A DNA stretch of 32,255 nt from assembly GCA_003161635.1 (NCBI GenBank), contig PMOA01000133.1:175-32429 (forward strand). Direction: 5' to 3'. The translations under genes and the position numbers were made by a program. Shown here piece by piece: positions 16,431 through 25,607 of this stretch (positions within the stretch are counted from its first letter, which is position 1; the number at the start of each line of letters is the position of its first letter). Below the pieces are notes generated by a model. It was not told the DNA's origin and did not search any database. It saw nothing but the letters and a program-made list of their open reading frames with translations. This DNA is from Limisphaerales bacterium (GTDB lineage: Bacteria > Verrucomicrobiota > Verrucomicrobiia > Limisphaerales > UBA11358).

Positions 16431-17750
16431 TTAGACATCAGTCGCAATAATCCCGGGCTGAACGGCGGGCAAACGTCGAACCCCGGTCCCGACTTCGCCA
16501 TCCAGCGTGGTTGGCGGCACGGTGACGGCGCAGCCCTTGAGAATTGTTTTGGCCACGAACACCGAGAGAAGTTGTAGCACGGCGACGATGAGCAACGCGA
16601 AACGCAAGGCAAACGTGTTTGACACTAGAGTTGCCAGCAGGATGAACAACCCGCATCCGGCGAACCGCCCAATGTAGAATCCGAATTCCTGAACAAAGAT
16701 GTAGGCGTATTGATTGCGTTTCTCGAGCGCGGAGACGGTGTCGATTACTAACAGTTGAATCGTGAAATAAGCGATGTCGGCCAAGGGACGTCCCAGGACC
16801 AGAAGCACCATGAACAGCAGCACGCCGAGTTTGTTGAAGAGGATTCCATTCGCCAGTGCGCCCAAGGCGAACAACGACAGGCCGACGGCGAAGAGGTAAA
16901 TGCGGTGTTTCGGTTTGGTAGTCCGCCCGAGGATGTAGAGCAGGATGGCCGACAGGACACTGCCGACCGAAAGGATCGTGCCCAGCGAGCCTTCCTTGCC
17001 AACATGCGTCATAATCAGCATGGCCGGCGCCGTGACAATATAGCCCTGAGCCAACCCCTTGAGGATGGCGAGCAGTTGCATCCGGTTCCAAATCCAGTGA
17101 TAGCGGAAATACAGGAACTGGCTCCGGGAAGGATTCTTGAATTGACCTTGATGCACAATGACCGAAGCCGCGATGGTTATGACGAACACCACCGCCGTGA
17201 CCACCTGATACGCGCGGGAGACCTGGCCGGCAACTTCGCCGCCATACCAGCCAATGAATGCTCCCACCGCGAACGGCACCACAATGCCAACGTTGGTGGC
17301 GAAGAAAGTCTCCAGGCCGTAGTAATAGTTTCGGTTGCCGTCGCTCGTGCTAGACAGGGCCAGATAATCGCGGTTGGACCAATAAAGCCCGAAGGACATG
17401 CCCATCAGCAATCCGGCCACACCCAATCCCACCAGGCTCAACTCGTTCAAGGACATCATGACCACCATCGAAACCCCGCTGAGCAACATGCCGACGGAGT
17501 AAAGGCGCTTGACGCTCACGAGTTGCAGCAGCCAGCCGTTGACCAGAAAGGTGAAGGGTATTCCCGTGTAAACAGCCAACTGGTAGATGACGACCATTTT
17601 CACGTCGTTCGATTTCCGCATGACGTAGGCGCCGATGAACATCTCGATCACCGGCATCACCAGCCCATAGACCAGGTTGGTGATCAGGAGAACCCGCATG
17701 TCGCGCGGATACGAAAGGAAGTGCCGGTATTCGTGTAAAAACTTTTTCAT
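16431..17750 (-). CDS. MFS-type sugar/glycoside transporter
   Basis: A polytopic protein of about 439 residues with roughly twelve hydrophobic helices. It starts MKKFLHEYRHFLSYPRDMRV and shows a charged loop with GLYWSNRDYLAL near helices 4-5. Position after GH130 and glycosidase genes suggests import of the oligosaccharide released outside or passed to GH130; this is inferred from context, since MFS substrate cannot be read from sequence. The ATG at 17750 overlaps the stop of the preceding GH130 fragment as ATGA. This coupled start suggests that the ancestral neighbour was an intact GH130 gene ending exactly there. The frame could extend 19 codons upstream, but the overlap and a short N-terminal tail favour 17750. 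Confidence 0.8.
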   Translation of the reverse strand: MKKFLHEYRHFLSYPRDMRVLLITNLVYGLVMPVIEMFIGAYVMRKSNDVKMVVIYQLAVYTGIPFTFLVNGWLLQLVSVKRLYSVGMLLSGVSMVVMMSLNELSLVGLGVAGLLMGMSFGLYWSNRDYLALSSTSDGNRNYYYGLETFFATNVGIVVPFAVGAFIGWYGGEVAGQVSRAYQVVTAVVFVITIAASVIVHQGQFKNPSRSQFLYFRYHWIWNRMQLLAILKGLAQGYIVTAPAMLIMTHVGKEGSLGTILSVGSVLSAILLYILGRTTKPKHRIYLFAVGLSLFALGALANGILFNKLGVLLFMVLLVLGRPLADIAYFTIQLLVIDTVSALEKRNQYAYIFVQEFGFYIGRFAGCGLFILLATLVSNTFALRFALLIVAVLQLLSVFVAKTILKGCAVTVPPTTLDGEVGTGVRRLPAVQPGIIATDV

Positions 17751-18178
17751 GAAGCGGGTGAATGGAGGGTTTGGAGAATTTCCTGAATCGAGAATCGCGC
17801 CCCGCAAATGACGCTATCGGAGGCACCGTAGTAAAGAGTCGCGGTGTCACCGTGTATCAGGTGGCCGTTGGTAAACACGACGTTCCCGAAAAAACCGGTT
17901 TGTTCATAAGCAGCGACCGTTTCCATGATTGGCTCTGTTGATCGGGCAATTACTTTCCACGGCTCTTCCAGATCAAGCAATAGTGCGCCCAGACAATAAC
18001 GATGCTTCTCGTCGGCGCCATGGTAGATTTCCAGCCAGCCTGCCGGAGTTCGAATCGGGGCTGCGCCAGCACCGACGCGGGCGCTGTCCCACATGCCCGG
18101 TCGCGTCCGCGCGAGGCAGGCGTGCCTGCCCCAGTGCAACAGGTCGGGCGACTGCGCGAGCCAGATGTAGTTGCCGCC
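17747..18178 (-). pseudogene. GH130 3' fragment (truncated duplicate)
   Basis: Reading from about 18178 the frame gives GGNYIWLAQSPDLLHWG, then RPGMWDSARVGAGAAPIRTP, AGWLEIYHGADEKHRYCLGA and TLYYGASDSVICGARFSI. This is nearly the same as residues about 210-353 of the intact GH130 at 20856-21917, and DNA identity is also high. The catalytic Asp region and the N-terminal two-thirds are absent, and there is no convincing start codon or ribosome binding site. The frame continues upstream to the stop codon of the preceding glycosidase gene. Just before the homology, QIGG joins directly to NYIW. In the intact gene QIGG and the GGNY motif are 14 codons apart, so the fragment may also carry a deletion between the two GGCGGC motifs. 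Confidence 0.85.
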
Positions 18179-18238
18179 AATCTGCCTTTGAGATAACTCC
18201 TCTGTTCCATGCGCTTCATGATTGTATCGTTCCTGCGG

Positions 18239-20779
18239 TTATTTCTTGTAATCGGGGTCCATATCAGGCGTTCGCAGGCCTGCCAGTTCTAACGCGGAAA
18301 GCACGAAAGCATTCCACGCAAATACGCGATGGCCGCCAAATTCCGGGTTCCCCGGAACGGTCGCCAGGTATTCCTGGCTGGTCGGGAAATCGGGAGCGGT
18401 GTTGATTTCGGCCCATAGGCGATTGGCGATGGCTTTGTCAGCCCGCTTCCAGCCGTGGAGTTTTCCAGCGACATACCCGCAAATTTCGATCTGCATCCAA
18501 CTGCCGCCGTTGTAGTACACCCCGTCTTTGCGATGGTCGCTATAGGACGAAGCGAAGTCATCGCTGCTCATCGGGTGGAATTTTTCGGTAAAGTATTTCC
18601 ACCCTGGAGATTGCTCCTGCATACCCATCAAGATCGGTCGAACGGTTCCGCCCTCTTCGGGATGCGGTGCCGCCGCATTGGGCAGCATCACCGGCATGCG
18701 GTCGAGCTGATTGCACATCATCTCATCGCTGAGGATTTTGTGGTTGAACAGCCACAGGGAGAGGAACTCCGGCCAAATCGCATCGAAGCTAATTGCGTTC
18801 GTCTCGCCCCGGACGGAAGTCATGCGATTGAGCGCCGGATCGTAATAGCTGCGGTAGGCGTCCTCGGCCTTGCGGATGTGCTCCTCGCTGATCGTCTCGC
18901 TGATGCCCGGAATCGCAAGCTCCTTGATGACCCGCAGCGTGACCGCCCACACGCCCTGGTTGTTGCAGATATCCTTTGTGCCTTTGGGGTAAGAAATCAC
19001 ATCATCTTGCCCCATGACGAATTCCGCCCAGCATACGCCGTCGCGATCTTTGTCGTAGGTGTTCAGGCAATACTCGGCGGCCTTGCGAATTTTGTCCATC
19101 GGCAGTTGCGTACCGAACCGCTGGCGGTTCTTGAGCGCCCACATCAGCCACTGCGGCGTGGAGTCGTTGCTCTTGCGCTCGCGCTGCCCCACGTTGGCCG
19201 GGATCAGCGTGCCGATAGAGCCGTCGTTGCCCTGATTATCGCCCCACGAGTTGAACAGTTCCTCGTTGAGCTCGCGATTGTGCAGCCCGCTCATCGAGTA
19301 GAAGCTGTCACGCAAGTACATCTCGCCGGCCGCCGAGTAGAAAATGCTCGGGGCGCACATCGCGCGGGCCACGTGCGGCTCAGCCTGCCAGCAGAGGCTC
19401 ATCGTGTCGGCCCAGACGATCTTCTCGGTCGGACCACCTCTAAAGTTCAAGGCGTCAGCGAAGTGCAACTGGCTGGCCAAACGGTACTCGCGAAGCGTGT
19501 CCTTCACACCGTTGTCCGCGAAGATGAAAACAGTCTTTTCCTGCGGCTGGCCCATTTCGAGGCGATGGTAGGGTTCAAGTTGCGATGGACGCTGCTCGAC
19601 CACGATGTTCCGCAGTTCGATTCTGACCGGCTGATCGTCCTGATTATAGCCCGGCCCGATCACCAGCGCCCCGCTGTTACCCTTGAGGCTAGGCACGTAC
19701 ACCTGACCCTCGAACTTCCGCCACTTGTCGGGCGACGCCGCCAGATTGTCCTCGAAAAGCCCCAAGTCGCCGCAAGTTGACTTGTCATCCTTCACATCCC
19801 AAAATCGCGTGCCGAGAGCGTGGGGCGAACGATACTCGAAACTCACGCGATAGGTATGAAGCGGCTCTACGGCCACTGGAATGACCATGCCGCTGAAATT
19901 CATCCGCCGATGCTGGCCGGTTATCACCATCTGTCCGTCGGGCTTCTGGATCGCCACATCGCCGCCAGTAGCCCACCACGACTCCGTCGGAGGCAAAGCG
20001 ACCAACTTGCCGCTCTGCGATTCCTCACCCTGAACGAGCAATTCGCCGAACGTCTGTTGAACATAGTATTGCCCGGCGGAACACTCCTCGCGGGTGGCCA
20101 CTTTGTAGAGGTTGACGTCTGGCGTTTCGCGAGTCGCCACCATTGTTGACGGACCGGCGACGCGATTGATGCGCTGAATAATCTGCGACCAGCCGTTGCG
20201 AAACCCCGCGTCCGTCAGTAACCCCACCGTCCACCCGTCCTTCGTCCGAAATCCCGCCGCCGGGAAGTACTCCCGCAGCGGCCCGCCTTGGCAGTCCGCC
20301 TGGTCGAAACTCCAGAGCTTTTGTGGAGGCTCGGTTGGCACGAGGCGATTGCTCACCTGGTAATACAAGAGGTACGCATCCGGCTGATAGAGCCGGATTT
20401 TCTTGCGAACGATTTGAGGACTCAGCACGTCGTACTGCACCTGAACGTCGATGACGGTCTCAAAGTCTCTGGACTGTATCTGGCCGCGAAGAATAACCTG
20501 CCGCTCGTCGCCCGTCCACGATGCTGCCCGCCAGTCGTCCTGCCGCAGTGTCAGGCTGCGGTCGCCGTTGGCAAAGATGGCTGAGAACTCCCCGCCACCG
20601 TTGTGCATCGCGATCGGTTTGCCGTTATTCAGGATCACCACACCATAGCCCTGTTTAGCGTCCCCCTGAACCTTGAGTGTCAGCCCGCCAGTGTCATCCG
20701 CCGCCCACACGGCAGAGCACGTCACCAGAATAAGTGCAGTCACCATCTCTCGCAGACAGTTCATTCGCCTGTTATTCAT
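18239..20779 (-). CDS. Secreted six-hairpin glycosidase-like protein
   Basis: An 846-residue exported protein: signal peptide to about residue 26 (VTCSAVWAA), an N-terminal beta-sandwich (about 30-265), an inserted jelly-roll-like stretch (about 270-405; WWATGGDVAIQKPDG, HTYRVSFEYRSP, KWRKFEGQVYVPSL, IELRNIVVEQRP), and an alpha-helical domain (about 430-835) of the six-hairpin glycosidase type. The helical domain has YLRDSFYSMSGLHN, WGDNQGNDGSIGTLIPANVG, TYDKDRDGVCWAEF, YNGGSWMQIEICGYVAGK and FAWNAFVLSALELAG. GH63/GH78/GH127-like families share this layout, but I cannot pick one. AGGAAAGGA ahead of the ATG at 20779 is a strong ribosome binding site. It sits between the intact GH130 and its fragment, so it may have entered an older GH130-MFS unit together with the duplication. 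It likely attacks an extracellular glycan. Confidence 0.75.
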   Translation of the reverse strand: MNNRRMNCLREMVTALILVTCSAVWAADDTGGLTLKVQGDAKQGYGVVILNNGKPIAMHNGGGEFSAIFANGDRSLTLRQDDWRAASWTGDERQVILRGQIQSRDFETVIDVQVQYDVLSPQIVRKKIRLYQPDAYLLYYQVSNRLVPTEPPQKLWSFDQADCQGGPLREYFPAAGFRTKDGWTVGLLTDAGFRNGWSQIIQRINRVAGPSTMVATRETPDVNLYKVATREECSAGQYYVQQTFGELLVQGEESQSGKLVALPPTESWWATGGDVAIQKPDGQMVITGQHRRMNFSGMVIPVAVEPLHTYRVSFEYRSPHALGTRFWDVKDDKSTCGDLGLFEDNLAASPDKWRKFEGQVYVPSLKGNSGALVIGPGYNQDDQPVRIELRNIVVEQRPSQLEPYHRLEMGQPQEKTVFIFADNGVKDTLREYRLASQLHFADALNFRGGPTEKIVWADTMSLCWQAEPHVARAMCAPSIFYSAAGEMYLRDSFYSMSGLHNRELNEELFNSWGDNQGNDGSIGTLIPANVGQRERKSNDSTPQWLMWALKNRQRFGTQLPMDKIRKAAEYCLNTYDKDRDGVCWAEFVMGQDDVISYPKGTKDICNNQGVWAVTLRVIKELAIPGISETISEEHIRKAEDAYRSYYDPALNRMTSVRGETNAISFDAIWPEFLSLWLFNHKILSDEMMCNQLDRMPVMLPNAAAPHPEEGGTVRPILMGMQEQSPGWKYFTEKFHPMSSDDFASSYSDHRKDGVYYNGGSWMQIEICGYVAGKLHGWKRADKAIANRLWAEINTAPDFPTSQEYLATVPGNPEFGGHRVFAWNAFVLSALELAGLRTPDMDPDYKK

Positions 20780-20855
20780 ACATAATTCCTTTCCTGTAAA
20801 ATCAAGTTATCGCGATCAGTCAAACAACTCTTGAAGCGGCCGGATTTCATGATTT

Positions 20856-21917
20856 TCAGCATTGCCCACCGGTCTTTAGGGTCGAAAGAATTTCGACTAT
20901 GGAGAACCTCGCAGCGCAGATGACGCTGTCCGAGGCCCCATAGTAAATCGTCACCATATCCCCATCCACCAGATGTCCATTTGTGAACACCACATTGCCG
21001 AAGAAACCTTTTTGTTCGTAATCGGCAAGCGGTTCCATGATCGGCTCCGTTGAGCGGGCAATTACTTTCCACGGCTCTTCCAGATCGAGCAACAGTGCGC
21101 CCAGACAATAACGATGCTTCTCGTCAGCGCCATGATAAATCTCCAGCCAGCCTGCTGGCGTGCGAATGGGCGCCGCACCGGCGCCAATGCGAATACTGTC
21201 CCACATGCCCGGACGCGAGTGCGCGAGGCAGCGATGGTTGCCCCAATGTATCAGGTCAGGCGATTCCGCCAGCCACAGGTAATTGCCGCCAAGGGCCGGA
21301 CTGCTGGGACGATGGAGGGCGTAGTAGCGGCCGCCAATTTGCCCGTCAAAGATGGCGCAATCTTTGTTGTGCGGCGCGAAGATCATGCCATGTGAAGTGA
21401 TTCTCTTCCAATCGCTGGTGCTGCGCAAGCCCACGCCCACGCCGTGGGGGGATACTTCGGTGAAAGTCAGGTAGTAGGTGGAACCCAGTTGGGTCACGCG
21501 ACAATCTTCAATGCCATAGGCCTCCAGTTCGCCGCGGCCCACCAAAGGCTCGTGCCCGGGATCTTCCTTGAAGCGCACCCCGTCCTCGCTGGAGACGAGC
21601 CGCAGGTGCGAAAGCGTGGTCAGGTAATCAACGCCATCATAGCGCAGCACACGCGGATCGGAGAGGTCAAGCTTCGGATCAGAATTATCGAACTCCAAAA
21701 GTTTCAGTTCGCCGTTCTCGGCGAACATCGGCAACGTTGTCTTCCCCGACTTTTGTTCGGGCCGTTCCGCTACGCGCAACAGCAGCCAGCTCTTGCCTTG
21801 GAAACGGAATGCACCCGGGTTAAGCAGGCACTCCACCTTCATGCCGAATCTGCTCGGCCGGATCTCGGAGGGCCTGAGAATTGGATTTTCTGCGAAGCGC
21901 TTTGCGATGTCGGCCAT
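20856..21917 (-). CDS. GH130 family beta-mannoside phosphorylase or hydrolase
   Basis: A 353-residue, signal-peptide-free protein with the five-bladed beta-propeller motifs of GH130: CLLNPGAF (N33-P34-G35), YGIEDCRVT (136-142, with Asp138 as the likely proton donor, as in EDPR of characterised members), KDCAIFDGQIGGRYYALHRP (185-203), IGAGAAPIRTPAGWLEIYHG (244-263) and IYYGASDSVI (324-333). GH130 enzymes phosphorolyse or hydrolyse beta-1,2- or beta-1,4-mannosides in the cytoplasm, giving mannose-1-phosphate or mannose. Phosphorylase versus hydrolase and linkage cannot be fixed here. The upstream six-hairpin gene ends 11 nt before its ATG, and another secreted glycosidase follows after 76 nt, so all are likely one operon. 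A 3' copy of this gene lies at 17747-18178. Confidence 0.9.
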   Translation of the reverse strand: MADIAKRFAENPILRPSEIRPSRFGMKVECLLNPGAFRFQGKSWLLLRVAERPEQKSGKTTLPMFAENGELKLLEFDNSDPKLDLSDPRVLRYDGVDYLTTLSHLRLVSSEDGVRFKEDPGHEPLVGRGELEAYGIEDCRVTQLGSTYYLTFTEVSPHGVGVGLRSTSDWKRITSHGMIFAPHNKDCAIFDGQIGGRYYALHRPSSPALGGNYLWLAESPDLIHWGNHRCLAHSRPGMWDSIRIGAGAAPIRTPAGWLEIYHGADEKHRYCLGALLLDLEEPWKVIARSTEPIMEPLADYEQKGFFGNVVFTNGHLVDGDMVTIYYGASDSVICAARFSIVEILSTLKTGGQC

Positions 21918-21928
21918 GGCTGGGGTCG

Positions 21929-24106
21929 CTAGTTCCGGTAGTCCACGATGACGCCACCAATAAGGGTATGCGTTCCGTCGCGGGTTAGCTTCTCGTCCGC
22001 CGGGGCCAGGACCACCACTCTGGCGGTGTCGGGCGGAATGGTGATTCGCGCCTTGCCGGAGGTTTTGCGCAGCACGAAATCTTTGCTGACCACGTCGTAA
22101 ACGTCCTTCGGTTCCGGACCAACGTCGAGTTCCACTTGCTTGGACGTGGGGTAGGGATTGTAGTAAAGAAATGTTGGATAGGCCGGGCCGTGAAAGTAAT
22201 CCGTTTTCAGGAGATCCAGGCGGAGGATCTTCTCAATGTTCGTGGGTTTGAGGATCCCGCCGAGGTTGCCTACATGCGCGCTCCCGTAAAGACCCAGATC
22301 CGTCACGACTGACGCCGGCCGGTACAGCACGATGGGCACGGTGTAGCTCTTGACCAGATCAATGAAAGACACAATCAGGTCGCCTTGGGCGTAAGGACCG
22401 ATCTCCGAGCGGTAGGAAATGGCCATGGCGTCCACGCGCAGTTGATCGCAAGCGACCTGGCCTTTTGAACGATCCGTACTCTGCACCTTCACATAAAGCT
22501 TCCCGCCCAGGAACGCAGGGAGTTCCTTCACCAGAGGCGAACCGTCGCGCTTGAGGCTAAAGGCTTCCGTAAAGGGACCCTCCAGATTAGTCGCGTAGGA
22601 GAATCGAAAGGCATTGTCCCGGTGACCTTGGTCCACGCGCTCAGCAGCGACGACCAGGAAGCGCTCCGGACAATCAGGCAGATCGAATTCCCAGGTGTGC
22701 TCCAGACGGGCGCAGTCGCCATCGAGGGTCTCCTCCAATATTTCGACTTCCGGCGGCTCTTCCCGGTAATAGCGGGTGGAAATGAAACTGCCTTTCAAAA
22801 TTTTTCCGCCCGCGGTGCGGTAGTCGGCCCGGGCCGTGTTTGCATCGCTGCGCTTCCATTTGCGAAGACCTTCGTAGGCGATGACCGACTTGGGATCGTA
22901 GGCTGAGTCCCAAGCATAACTGGATTGGTGTTCGGCATCGAGCGCATTCGCGTAGAAAAGGCGCGCGGCGTTCGCCAGATTCAAAATCCATTTGCCGAGA
23001 TCATGGGCATATCGGGAGTCATAACGCGCCAATGGCGCAAGGGTTCCGGCATATTGAAACGTGTTCATCGCAAATGCATAGCCTCCACCATCGGTGGCAC
23101 TACCAACGAGGCCACCAACATCCAAGCCATTCCAGTTGCCGGTAATCACACCCCATTGGGGGCGAGCCTGCGGGCTGGGTCCGGGATCGAAACACCAGTT
23201 CACCAATTTACTCACATCATAGCTGCGGCCGAGTTCTGCGTTCATGCGGGCTGCGGTTATAGCCGCGTAGGGCAGCAGCACCTCGTAAAGCGGATTGGCT
23301 TCAATCGGTTTCTGCTCGAGGGCACGGATGGTCCAATCCGCCGCCGTCAGGAAACGCGGGTCTTTGGAGTTCTCCCATGCCATGTATTCCAGCCACGCGA
23401 TGCCTGCCGCTCCCTCGGGTTCGATGCGCTTGCCGTTGTCGAACGGCTTCATCGTGCGGAGATTAAATCCAGTATGATCAAAATTTGGCAACCGGGGCGG
23501 ATCCTGGCTCCCCCCCAAGACGACACAGGCCTGATACCAACGCTCCGCCACGCTCTGCCTGCGCCGCTCCTGCGCCGGGTCGCCCGGATAAAGTTCAGTC
23601 AACTGAAAGAAAAGCACATTTGGCAATACATCATACCAAAAGGAACCACCAGACTGACCGTTCGGCGAGTCGAGGAAAACGCCGTCGGCGGGATTGTAGA
23701 AGTTCGTCCCGATCGCCACCCAATCGTGGCCCCGATAGGTCCGCATGTCGAGGCCGACGAGCGACCCGCTTACGATGGCGGCGAGATAGTTGATGCTTTC
23801 CGGCCCATCCTTGTTACCGACGTAGGCGGGCATCCAGATCATGGTCTTGCTTTTGTTCTCCCAGCGCACCAGCGGCAGGTGCGGGCCCCGTTTCTCGAAA
23901 TCAAAGGCGAAGTCCAGGTAGTTCATCGTCACCTGCCACCAATCTCGCAAGGCAAAAGGCTGTGGATAATTTGGCATCTGTTCGACCCGTGAAATTGCGG
24001 CTGACGAAGCGCCCATCGCTTCAGCCGCGTAAGCCGCTGAGCCGCTGGAAGCTGTCGCTACAACAAACAATACGCATTGGAGAATCGAGGAAAGCGTAGA
24101 GTTCAT
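21929..24106 (-). CDS. Secreted putative six-hairpin glycosidase, paralogue of the gene at 5143-7707
   Basis: A 725-residue exported protein with a signal peptide (about 1-28). It shares most of its helical domain with the 5143-7707 protein: FALRDWWQVTMNYLDFAF, SFWYDVLPNVLFFQLTELYP, DHTGFNLRTMKPF, GAAGIAWLEYMAW, ANPLYEVLLPYAAITAARMN and GYAFAMNTFQYAGTLAPLAR. It then has its own beta-sandwich insertion (about 420-560; VEILEETLDGDCARLEHTWE, CDQLRVDAMAISY) and a C-terminal beta domain (YYNPYPTSKQVELDVG, ARITIPPDTARVVVLA). Unlike the paralogue it has no NFW/GEW module and no calcium motif. The open frame runs back to 24385, but that part lies inside the pilin gene. The ATG at 24106, with AGAGGGAAG upstream and a clear signal peptide, is the likely start. 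No CAZy family assigned. Confidence 0.78.
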   Translation of the reverse strand: MNSTLSSILQCVLFVVATASSGSAAYAAEAMGASSAAISRVEQMPNYPQPFALRDWWQVTMNYLDFAFDFEKRGPHLPLVRWENKSKTMIWMPAYVGNKDGPESINYLAAIVSGSLVGLDMRTYRGHDWVAIGTNFYNPADGVFLDSPNGQSGGSFWYDVLPNVLFFQLTELYPGDPAQERRRQSVAERWYQACVVLGGSQDPPRLPNFDHTGFNLRTMKPFDNGKRIEPEGAAGIAWLEYMAWENSKDPRFLTAADWTIRALEQKPIEANPLYEVLLPYAAITAARMNAELGRSYDVSKLVNWCFDPGPSPQARPQWGVITGNWNGLDVGGLVGSATDGGGYAFAMNTFQYAGTLAPLARYDSRYAHDLGKWILNLANAARLFYANALDAEHQSSYAWDSAYDPKSVIAYEGLRKWKRSDANTARADYRTAGGKILKGSFISTRYYREEPPEVEILEETLDGDCARLEHTWEFDLPDCPERFLVVAAERVDQGHRDNAFRFSYATNLEGPFTEAFSLKRDGSPLVKELPAFLGGKLYVKVQSTDRSKGQVACDQLRVDAMAISYRSEIGPYAQGDLIVSFIDLVKSYTVPIVLYRPASVVTDLGLYGSAHVGNLGGILKPTNIEKILRLDLLKTDYFHGPAYPTFLYYNPYPTSKQVELDVGPEPKDVYDVVSKDFVLRKTSGKARITIPPDTARVVVLAPADEKLTRDGTHTLIGGVIVDYRN

Positions 24107-24183
24107 AGTTATCAAAGCTTCCCTCTCGGTGCGTTGGAGGCCTGGAACCGGTTGCCGGGGAATCCGCATCGTCGTTCTTTCGT

Positions 24184-25116
24184 TCAGTCTCGACCTGGTT
24201 CGACCGGGTCGCTTTTGCCGGGCCGGCAGAAGCTTCCAGCCCGACGCGGTGAGATATCCAGATTTACTTCCCAGACGTCCTTTGTTGCAGCCACACACAC
24301 CACGTTTGGATTGCCGCCGGGAATCGTGGGCCCGGTTCCGTTCGGCCCGTAGAGCACCGGCGGTATGCCAGTTGTGCCCAGCCATTTGTGAATCTCGGCG
24401 TGGCCGTCGGCAAAGGAAAAACCGGTGGCGTTATTATTGTGGTAGGGCGCCGGCAAATCTACCCACTGCGCAACTTCCATATCGACCGCGAACCCGCTGT
24501 CATTAATAGAATCCGGATGTTCGTCCGTGGTCACCCAAAGCTCTGATGGCGACGGATTAAAGATGATTTCCGATTCCTTTATATAAACCCGCCAACCTTT
24601 TGATTGTGGCAGGTGTGTCCCTTGGCCGTTGGCGGTCCCATCATTGTCCGGACCGACGGCCTGGTTCATGGAAACACTGCGCACCCGGGGCAAACCAGAA
24701 GATCCAAACTGCATGCTCCTGTCTGCCGGACATTTGAAGATACCGGCATTGATCGTGTACCTCCCCATAGCCGAGTATTTTTCACTAACCAGATAGGCGG
24801 TGTTCGTATCGGCTCCTGCCGGGCCGCCGCCGCTGTAATCCATTATGCCAAAAGTAAAACCGTTGACGGACTCCGTGATGTAGTCATTCTTGACAAGCCT
24901 GCCGTTGTTGTCGTCTGCATAAAACTTCCAAGCAAGTACCAGTTGTTTGCCATTGCTCAGGCAGCTGATGCTTTGGGCCTTGACCTTTGCCATAGACAGG
25001 GCAGGGAGAAGTAATGCCGCTAGAATCGCGATAATGGCGATCACGACCAACAACTCAATCAAGGTAAAACCGGAGCGCCCCCGACCGCCTTTGGATTGCC
25101 CTTGAGCTGTTGTCAT
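24184..25116 (-). CDS. Prepilin-type N-terminal cleavage/methylation protein (pseudopilin-like), copy 2
   Basis: A 310-residue protein with a basic leader and the prepilin motif [20 protein letters not shown] at about residues 16-35, cut after Gly16. The body has [41 protein letters not shown] and the late [11 protein letters not shown] motif. It is a clear paralogue of the 8001-8879 protein, and like it is followed by a six-hairpin gene. It is the first gene of a same-strand run reaching the MFS transporter at 16431, so it may lead that operon. The last ~45 residues (after KWLGTT) do not resemble copy 1. Function unknown; it may be a minor pseudopilin of a type II secretion-like machine or a surface fibre component. 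Confidence 0.85.
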   Translation of the reverse strand: MTTAQGQSKGGRGRSGFTLIELLVVIAIIAILAALLLPALSMAKVKAQSISCLSNGKQLVLAWKFYADDNNGRLVKNDYITESVNGFTFGIMDYSGGGPAGADTNTAYLVSEKYSAMGRYTINAGIFKCPADRSMQFGSSGLPRVRSVSMNQAVGPDNDGTANGQGTHLPQSKGWRVYIKESEIIFNPSPSELWVTTDEHPDSINDSGFAVDMEVAQWVDLPAPYHNNNATGFSFADGHAEIHKWLGTTGIPPVLYGPNGTGPTIPGGNPNVVCVAATKDVWEVNLDISPRRAGSFCRPGKSDPVEPGRD

Positions 25117-25321
25117 AGTGATTCTTTGGATGGTCTCGCTGTCCGCTATTTAAGCAAACTCTTCGGTCATCGATTCCGTGCAAGTTCTTTGTCTGAACGG
25201 TCGGGCAAAAGTGGCACCACCATTCCCCTCGCATCCGCCAAAACCAGCGTGCTGGCGACCAGCACATAATTTAATTGTCACAATATAAAAGTACTGTATT
25301 ACTCAATTTAACCGGAACAAA

Positions 25322-25339
25322 GTCAGCAGTTCTGCTGAC
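25322..25339. promoter_or_regulatory. Perfect GTCAGCAG-TT-CTGCTGAC palindrome, candidate operator of the pilin/GH130 operon
   Basis: Two perfect 8-bp half-sites around a 2-bp centre, 206 nt upstream of the pilin start codon. It lies about 45 nt upstream of the candidate -10 TATATT, which is a usual distance for an activator site. The 8-2-8 arrangement resembles the 7-2-7 inverted heptamers bound by NarL-type regulators. Confidence 0.55.
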
Positions 25340-25607
25340 AGAGTTTCCGGGCAATGCTCTATCACTTTGGAACTGAAATTCAGCCCTAAACACGGTGAAA
25401 CGTCAATAAAAACGGGCATTTGCCATGAAAATTGAGCCAATCCTTGCAATCACAGCCCGTTTGTAAACGGCGGCTGAAAAGTGTAGCGGGTGGCGGTCCA
25501 ATAGTGTGGCACGGCAGGGTAGAGCATTTCCATAAATCATATAGTGTATTGGGCGTGTAAAAAGAACCCGTGGCAGTCGGCTGGAGTGATGGCGTTGAAA
25601 CCGTCTT

